A DNA stretch of 10,658 nt from an uncultured Eubacterium sp. (GTDB lineage: Bacteria; Bacillota; Clostridia; Lachnospirales; Lachnospiraceae), in NCBI GenBank assembly GCA_934317205.1, contig CAKREL010000077.1, positions 1-10,658 on the forward strand. Direction: 5' to 3'. A program made the position numbers and the translations under genes. The first letter of the stretch is position 1. Each line of letters starts with the position of its first letter. Shown here piece after piece: positions 7,203 to 10,658 of the stretch. The notes beneath the pieces were generated by a model, which was not told where the DNA came from, ran no database searches, and saw nothing but the letters and a program-made list of their open reading frames with translations.

Positions 7203-7735
7203 TGACATCCTCCACAGCCACGGCAGCCAGCTTCACTGTCACCTACTGCCACACTGTTCTCATAAATCGTAGACAGCATACAGACTGCATTTGCTGAAAT
7301 GCCTTCTTCCCGGCCTGTAAAACCAAGATGTTCTTCCGTAGTTGCTTTGACATTCACCTGGTTTGTAGCAATATGAAGAGTATCCGCAATATTTTGCTCC
7401 ATCTGGTCAATATATGGACGGAGCTTCGGTTTCTGGGCAATTACTGTTGCATCGATATTTTCTATAATATAATGCTCCTGCTCCAGCAGATCACCCACAT
7501 GCTCCAGTAACTTCAAACTGGAAATACCACGATATTTTTCATCCGTATCAGGAAAATGCTTGCCTATATCACCAAGGGCAGCTGCTCCTAAAAGTGCATC
7601 CATAATGGCATGCAGTAATACATCAGCATCCGAATGGCCCAAAAGCCCTAAGTTGTGCGGAATTTGCACACCACCCAGAATCAATTTCCGTCCTTCTGTA
7701 AGTTTATGCACATCATAACCCATTCCGATTCTCAT
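7199..7735 (-). CDS. ispF: 2-C-methyl-D-erythritol 2,4-cyclodiphosphate synthase with Cys-rich tail
   Basis: 178-residue enzyme of the MEP isoprenoid pathway. It converts CDP-methylerythritol 2-phosphate to the cyclic diphosphate, releasing CMP, as a zinc-containing trimer. Metal ligands Asp8, His10 (GYDVH) and His42 are present, with the substrate loop [11 protein letters not shown] (33-43) and the signature [15 protein letters not shown] (132-146). The start at 7735 is chosen from the family N-terminus ([10 protein letters not shown]) and GAGGTG nine bases upstream; a GTG at 7747 overlaps that SD. The normal fold ends near residue 158. A further 20 residues end in CRGCGGCQ, giving a CxxCxxC pattern (Cys171, 174, 177) not usual for IspF. 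The tail codons also supply the GGAGG of the next gene. ispD, which usually accompanies ispF, is not in the window. A promoter lies just upstream. Confidence 0.95.
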   Translation of the reverse strand: MRIGMGYDVHKLTEGRKLILGGVQIPHNLGLLGHSDADVLLHAIMDALLGAAALGDIGKHFPDTDEKYRGISSLKLLEHVGDLLEQEHYIIENIDATVIAQKPKLRPYIDQMEQNIADTLHIATNQVNVKATTEEHLGFTGREEGISANAVCMLSTIYENSVAVGDSEAGCRGCGGCQ

Positions 7736-7759
7736 TTGCGTATGCACCTCTTTTCTTTT

Positions 7760-7788
7760 CTTATAATTGCTCCTGGCACAATTGTCAT
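7760..7788 (-). promoter_or_regulatory. Sigma-A-like promoter for ispF and downstream genes
   Basis: On the minus strand ATGACA (7788-7783) and TATAAG (7765-7760) are separated by 17 bp; each box matches the sigma-A consensus at five of six positions. Predicted transcription starts near 7753, giving a leader of roughly 18 bases that holds the GAGGTG SD of ispF. With few gaps downstream, it could drive the whole run through sigH. Strength is inferred. Confidence 0.65.
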
Positions 7789-7865
7789 ATTCTTCTCAGA
7801 ATCAACCAGCGTATAGCAAGAGCCTATTTGGTTTTTAGTTTACCACACTTCCGCTGAAATTTCCA

Positions 7866-7894
7866 TTGACTTCTAGTTTTTTTCTTTTTAATAT
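7866..7894 (+). promoter_or_regulatory. Sigma-A-like promoter for the FUSC membrane protein gene
   Basis: TTGACT (7866-7871), a 17-bp spacer and TAATAT (7889-7894) make a near-consensus promoter. The predicted start, about 7901, falls at the GAGGTGA SD (7901-7907), leaving a leader of only about ten bases before the TTG start at 7912. It is divergent from the ispF promoter, whose -35 box lies 78 bp away, so a shared regulator is possible, though no clear operator is seen between them. Confidence 0.7.
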
Positions 7895-7911
7895 TAATAA
7901 GAGGTGATTTT

Positions 7912-9474
7912 TTGAAACTATCAGAAAAACAGAAAAATATGATAAAGGGAGCCATTGCTCCCACCGCTGTCGCAACATTGATTTTTTTTGTGACTTATTT
8001 CTTTTTTGGCATGGAAAATACTATGATAGGACCCTTTGCAACCCTCTCTTTCCTCCGCTATCGAAATATGTGCAGTCACTATCAATGTCTGATTCGCAAT
8101 TTTGCTATATACATGATCATGGCTGTACTTTCTTTTCTTGCAGTAATCAACCTGCCTTTATGCATCCTGATCAATGCCGTGGCACTCTTCTGGATTGCTG
8201 ATCTGCTGATTGATGAATACAATCCAAATAATTATTTTCCTGCAGGCATGGCACTGATTTTTTTCCAGATTGCTCCGCTGCACACTGTGACAGCACTTGG
8301 GAACCGTCTGCTGGCTCTGCTTGCTTCCTTTGGAATTGTATTTTTATTCGCCTGGATCATTTCCAGAAAAAATACGGGGCAGAACCGCCTGAAAACACTG
8401 ATTGCTGAGGGATTTGCGATCTCCGAAAAATTATTGCAAGAAACAGGTTGTCTTTCAGCAGATGCAGATGAAACAGCCTATTCAGAAGATACTTCTATTC
8501 TGCACCAGAAGCTTTGCGAAATCAATCAAAAGTGTAGTAAAGAAATCTATTCTGCCAACCGTGCTGCCTTGCGTACAAAAGGAAAAACCAACTGGTACTG
8601 CCGCTTTGTCCTTGTATTTCAGATTTTAAATTATCTGACTGATCACATAGAAGAAGCAGACAACCGCCAGAATACATTGCATATTTTCAAGAAATTTAAA
8701 GCGCAATTCCAGGAAATTGAACCGACATCCGATTACCGCCGATTGAGTTTTCGCATCCACAAACCAGATATCCGAAATATACGACTTCGTTTTGCCCTGC
8801 GTCAGATGATCGTATTGACTCCATGCCTGGCACTTTCTTATCTGTGGCAGACAAATAATATTTATTGGCTCGTCATTTCCGTTTTTTTCATGATGATTCC
8901 ATTTACGGAACATACTGCACAACGAGTACGTCAAAGAGTCTTCGGAACTATGTGGGGGATTATATTATGCTTTATCCTCTTTATAATTTTTCCTGATTTT
9001 GAATCCCGGGTGGTCATCATGACAGTAGCTAACTTTTTAATCTATGCAGCAGACGGCTATGGTCCAACCGTTGCATTTATCACCTGTTCTGCCCTGGCTC
9101 TTCAATCCATTGACAACAGTGTCCCCATTGTGCTTAGCCAACGTCTGATCTACACGCTTCTGGGTGGAGGAATTGCCCTGCTTTCCAACCGATATATTTT
9201 TCCGGTTCGGATAACAAAACAAATACAATATCTTTTTGAGTTATTACGCAGTCTGCGGGAACGTCTGACCGTTCTTGTCGAAAATACCATACCAGGAGAT
9301 GATTCCAGACGTCATCAAATAGATCAACTGATCATCAAATCTTATCTGCTATCCACCAGAGCGGAAGATCTGCAGCAATCATTGCCTGAACTGCAGAAGA
9401 TTTCTGAATTTGAAGATGCAAGGAAACGACATATGGAATTTCTGGCATCATATATGGAACGTTACATGACATAG
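7912..9474 (+). CDS. FUSC / aromatic acid exporter-type inner membrane protein
   Basis: 520-residue protein with the duplicated architecture of FUSC/ArAE transporters (AaeB-like efflux family). An N-terminal membrane block (about 13-150, some five or six helices) is followed by a hydrophilic cytoplasmic region (about 152-290), a second membrane block (about 295-432) and a C-terminal helical tail. The second block carries the family-like segment QRVRQRVFGTMWG (337-349) ahead of a helix. Related proteins export aromatic carboxylic acids or other small amphipathic compounds; the substrate here is not known, and no partner membrane-fusion protein is adjacent, as expected in a single-membrane cell. 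The start is TTG, with GAGGTGA (7901-7907) four bases upstream and no better ATG nearby. It is a single-gene unit ended by the hairpin at 9557-9596. Confidence 0.82.
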   Translation: MKLSEKQKNMIKGAIAPTAVATLIFFVTYFFFGMENTMIGPFATLSFLRYRNMCSHYQCLIRNFAIYMIMAVLSFLAVINLPLCILINAVALFWIADLLIDEYNPNNYFPAGMALIFFQIAPLHTVTALGNRLLALLASFGIVFLFAWIISRKNTGQNRLKTLIAEGFAISEKLLQETGCLSADADETAYSEDTSILHQKLCEINQKCSKEIYSANRAALRTKGKTNWYCRFVLVFQILNYLTDHIEEADNRQNTLHIFKKFKAQFQEIEPTSDYRRLSFRIHKPDIRNIRLRFALRQMIVLTPCLALSYLWQTNNIYWLVISVFFMMIPFTEHTAQRVRQRVFGTMWGIILCFILFIIFPDFESRVVIMTVANFLIYAADGYGPTVAFITCSALALQSIDNSVPIVLSQRLIYTLLGGGIALLSNRYIFPVRITKQIQYLFELLRSLRERLTVLVENTIPGDDSRRHQIDQLIIKSYLLSTRAEDLQQSLPELQKISEFEDARKRHMEFLASYMERYMT

Positions 9475-9508
9475 TTTTCATCTCAGTCTGAATCAAAGCT
9501 CTCACTAT

Positions 9509-9533
9509 AAAGCGGACATTCGCAATCCGCTTT
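9509..9533. repeat. Inverted repeat inside repeat copy B
   Basis: AAAGCGGA (9509-9516) and TCCGCTTT (9526-9533) form a perfect 8-bp stem around a nine-base loop. It overlaps the conserved part of repeat copy B and follows the FUSC stop codon by 34 bases. There is no long U tract, so it is unlikely to terminate transcription alone; it could protect a 3' end. Confidence 0.5.
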
Positions 9534-9556
9534 CGCCACTTGTTTATTCTGCGTTC
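9516..9556 (-). repeat. Dispersed intergenic repeat, copy B
   Basis: 41-bp second copy of the element at 5037-5078, same orientation. The GAACGCAGA and GGATTGCGAATGT cores are identical between copies, and the TGGYGAA segment between them is nearly conserved. On the minus strand it lies immediately beyond the terminator shared by the ArgB-like and FUSC genes. No coding potential is seen. Confidence 0.6.
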
Positions 9557-9596
9557 AAAAGGGCGTGTAAAAACAATCGTTTTTACACGCCCTTTT
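9557..9596. terminator. Bidirectional intrinsic terminator between convergent genes
   Basis: A perfect 18-bp stem (9557-9574 with 9579-9596) and a four-base AATC loop. The stem has a GC-rich GGGCGTGT core and starts with AAAA on one side and ends TTTT on the other, so it gives a U run in both directions. It lies 82 bp after the FUSC stop and 20 bp beyond the ArgB-like stop, and should end both transcripts. Confidence 0.85.
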
Positions 9597-9616
9597 CTGA
9601 TAGGTACAATTATTTT

Positions 9617-10339
9617 TTATAGCTCATGCTGATACAGTTTCTGTTCATCTTGGATAACAACCGTTCCTGCTCCATCAATACTGAAGAATTCGATTGGAAG
9701 TACATGCTCGATTCTTCCGTCCAGAATATGCGCTCTGTTAACCCCCTGATGAACTGCATCCATGCAATGATTGAGATAATCCATAAAATCTTCCGGAAAA
9801 TGTCTTGTCTTTTTCAGTTCTTCTACTTCTGCGGCTGTAATGCGCGGATATACGTCACTGCGTGTCTCGTCGGTATAAATACCAGGATAGCGGGAAAGAT
9901 AAATCAACTTGTCTGCCTGCATTTTTACCGCAATTTCCAGAGCAGTATCTTTTGGATCAATATATTCCATCTCATTGTCAATATCATTCGGCACAATAAC
10001 CGGGATATAACCATTGCCAATAGTCATTTGAAGAGTCTCCACATCTACTCCACAGATTCCAAGGGCTTTTGTATCACATAGTTCAAGTAATTTGGCAATT
10101 CGTTTATTCTCACGAAATTTGTCCACTCCCATTGGTGTACGATGCACTACAATTGGAATAACACCAATACTTTTCAGCAATACAATGTCTTTCATCAGCT
10201 TCTTTTCCTGCATTCCTGAAAGCCACTCTCCACAGTCATACTCGATCACAATAATTTTATGTACAAAATCTCTGATATAAGGAAGTGCATCACACAACAC
10301 TGCCGCTTTATGTTCTATATTTTCCAAATAACGATCCAT
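9617..10339 (-). CDS. Acetylglutamate-kinase-like protein, degenerate and probably inactive as a kinase
   Basis: 240-residue amino-acid-kinase-fold protein related to ArgB, which phosphorylates N-acetylglutamate in arginine synthesis. Retained features are LLKSIGVIPIVVH (54-66), the internal GICGVD (94-99), GYIPVIVP (110-117), DTALEIA (131-137) before LIYLSRYPGIYTD (145-157), ITAAEVEEL (167-175), and RAHILDGRIEHVLPIEFF (202-219) near the C-terminus. The ArgB phosphate-binding sites are altered: the usual K-x-G-G lysine position reads VIEYDCG (31-37, Glu33), and VVHGGGP reads VVHRTPM (64-70). The GLRVTD substrate region is missing, making it about 50 residues shorter than ArgB. No GNAT domain follows, so it is not a full ArgA. 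A regulatory or ligand-sensing paralogue is plausible. It has its own promoter, an SD GGAG ten bases before the ATG, and no arginine genes beside it. Confidence 0.75.
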   Translation of the reverse strand: MDRYLENIEHKAAVLCDALPYIRDFVHKIIVIEYDCGEWLSGMQEKKLMKDIVLLKSIGVIPIVVHRTPMGVDKFRENKRIAKLLELCDTKALGICGVDVETLQMTIGNGYIPVIVPNDIDNEMEYIDPKDTALEIAVKMQADKLIYLSRYPGIYTDETRSDVYPRITAAEVEELKKTRHFPEDFMDYLNHCMDAVHQGVNRAHILDGRIEHVLPIEFFSIDGAGTVVIQDEQKLYQHEL

Positions 10340-10385
10340 ATTATCTTTACTCCAAGTTAAATTATTTTTATAAAACGTGTCTTTT

Positions 10386-10414
10386 ATTATACGCTACTCT
10401 CAAAAAACTAGCAA
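10386..10414 (-). promoter_or_regulatory. Sigma-A-like promoter for the ArgB-like gene
   Basis: On the minus strand TTGCTA (10414-10409), 17 bp and a perfect TATAAT (10391-10386). Predicted start is near 10379, about 40 bases before the ATG. A small inverted repeat, TGCGT/ACGCA (10421-10425/10436-10440), lies just upstream and could be an operator, but a 5-bp stem is weak evidence. Confidence 0.72.
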
Positions 10415-10468
10415 GACTATTGCGTTTTTCGAATGACGCATGTGAACTGTAATATTTTCTATAATATC

Positions 10469-10494
10469 AAAAAAACCTGTAGGCTGACCTACAG
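10469..10494 (-). terminator. Intrinsic terminator of the tRNA transcript
   Basis: On the minus strand CTGTAGG-TCAG-CCTACAG (10494-10477) forms a perfect 7-bp stem. One G then leads into seven T residues (10475-10469). It begins eight bases after the end of tRNA-Met. Confidence 0.85.
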
Positions 10495-10502
10495 ATTTTA
10501 AG

Positions 10503-10576
10503 TAGCGAGAGGGGGATTCGAACCCTCGACACTGCGGGTATGAACCGCATGCTCTAGCCAACTGAGCTATCTCGCC
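10503..10576 (-). tRNA. tRNA-Met (CAT anticodon), elongator type
   Basis: 74-base cloverleaf, minus strand. The acceptor arm is GGCGAGA/TCTCGCT (first pair G-U), the D-arm is GCTC/GAGC, and the anticodon arm TGCGG/CCGCA encloses the loop TTCATAC. The T-loop is TTCGAAT and the discriminator is A. CCA is not encoded (CTT follows), so it must be added. The G-U first pair and general sequence resemble Firmicute elongator tRNA-Met, not initiator (C-A/A-A mismatch at position 1) or tRNA-Ile2. The T stem GAGGG/CCCCC contains one A-C mismatch (positions 50/64). It lies eight bases after tRNA-Val in a probable shared transcript. Confidence 0.93.
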
Positions 10577-10584
10577 ATATATAA

Positions 10585-10657
10585 TGGGACCTACAGGGCT
10601 CGAACCTGTGACCCTCTGCTTGTAAGGCAGATGCTCTCCCAGCTGAGCTAAGATCCC
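10585..10657 (-). tRNA. tRNA-Val (TAC anticodon)
   Basis: Complete 73-base cloverleaf, minus strand. The acceptor arm is GGGATCT/AGGTCCC (one G-U), the D-arm is GCTC/GAGC, and the anticodon arm TCTGC/GCAGA encloses the loop CTTACAA. The T arm ACAGG/CCTGT is perfect with loop TTCGAGC, and the discriminator is A. CCA is not encoded. It ends one base from the window edge, so further tRNAs may lie upstream in the same cluster. Confidence 0.95.
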
Positions 10658-10658
10658 A

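Noticed and set aside
9037..9228. Antisense open frames within the FUSC gene and similar short frames opposite other genes
   Set aside because: They are shadows of well-supported coding genes, lack good SD sites and show no recognisable protein features.
9509..9596. CRISPR-like repeat cluster in the FUSC/ArgB-like gap
   Set aside because: Only one hairpin, one repeat copy and one terminator are present; there is no regular repeat-spacer pattern.
10503..10657. Integration site of a mobile element at the tRNA genes
   Set aside because: Both tRNAs are intact, no integrase or attachment-site direct repeat is seen, and flanking genes look chromosomal.

Overview
The window looks like chromosomal DNA of a low- to mid-GC, spore-forming Firmicute, most likely a Lachnospiraceae member. 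The signs are a sporulation sigma factor (SigH), mini-ribonuclease III, strong GGAGG-type ribosome binding sites, sigma-A-like promoters and tRNA genes without an encoded CCA. The family is inferred from gene content and protein resemblance; no search was run.

Layout. (1) 97-1717, plus strand: a membrane-dipeptidase-type (M19) zinc peptidase, then a small multi-pass membrane protein resembling DUF6512. The second gene is preceded by a long imperfect hairpin that covers its ribosome binding site and runs into a U tract. (2) 1695-7735, minus strand: a housekeeping cluster read ispF, GNAT acetyltransferase, sugar-kinase-like APH protein, cysS, mrnC, rlmB, sigH. This is a version of the Bacillus ispD-ispF-gltX-cysE-cysS-mrnC-rlmB-yacP-sigH region. 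It lacks gltX, cysE and yacP at their usual places and carries two extra genes between ispF and cysS. It links isoprenoid precursor synthesis, cysteine charging of tRNA, 23S rRNA maturation and methylation, and the early sporulation sigma factor. SigH and the DUF6512 gene converge and overlap by 23 bp. (3) 7736-7911: a compact divergent promoter region with a good sigma-A-like promoter on each strand. (4) 7912-9474, plus strand: a FUSC/aromatic-acid-exporter-type membrane protein with a TTG start and a very short predicted leader. (5) 9475-9616: a dispersed intergenic repeat (second copy near 5037) and a perfect 18-bp-stem bidirectional terminator. (6) 9617-10339, minus strand: a short, degenerate acetylglutamate-kinase-like protein behind its own promoter. 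(7) 10469-10657, minus strand: tandem tRNA-Val(TAC) and tRNA-Met(CAT) with an intrinsic terminator.

No mobile element, CRISPR array, phage gene or obvious defence system was found. The observations most worth checking are local: the SD-occluding hairpin/terminator before the DUF6512 gene, a GNRA hairpin lodged between the SD and start codon of cysS, a CxxCxxC tail on IspF, the ArgB-like protein lacking kinase residues, and the repeat pair.
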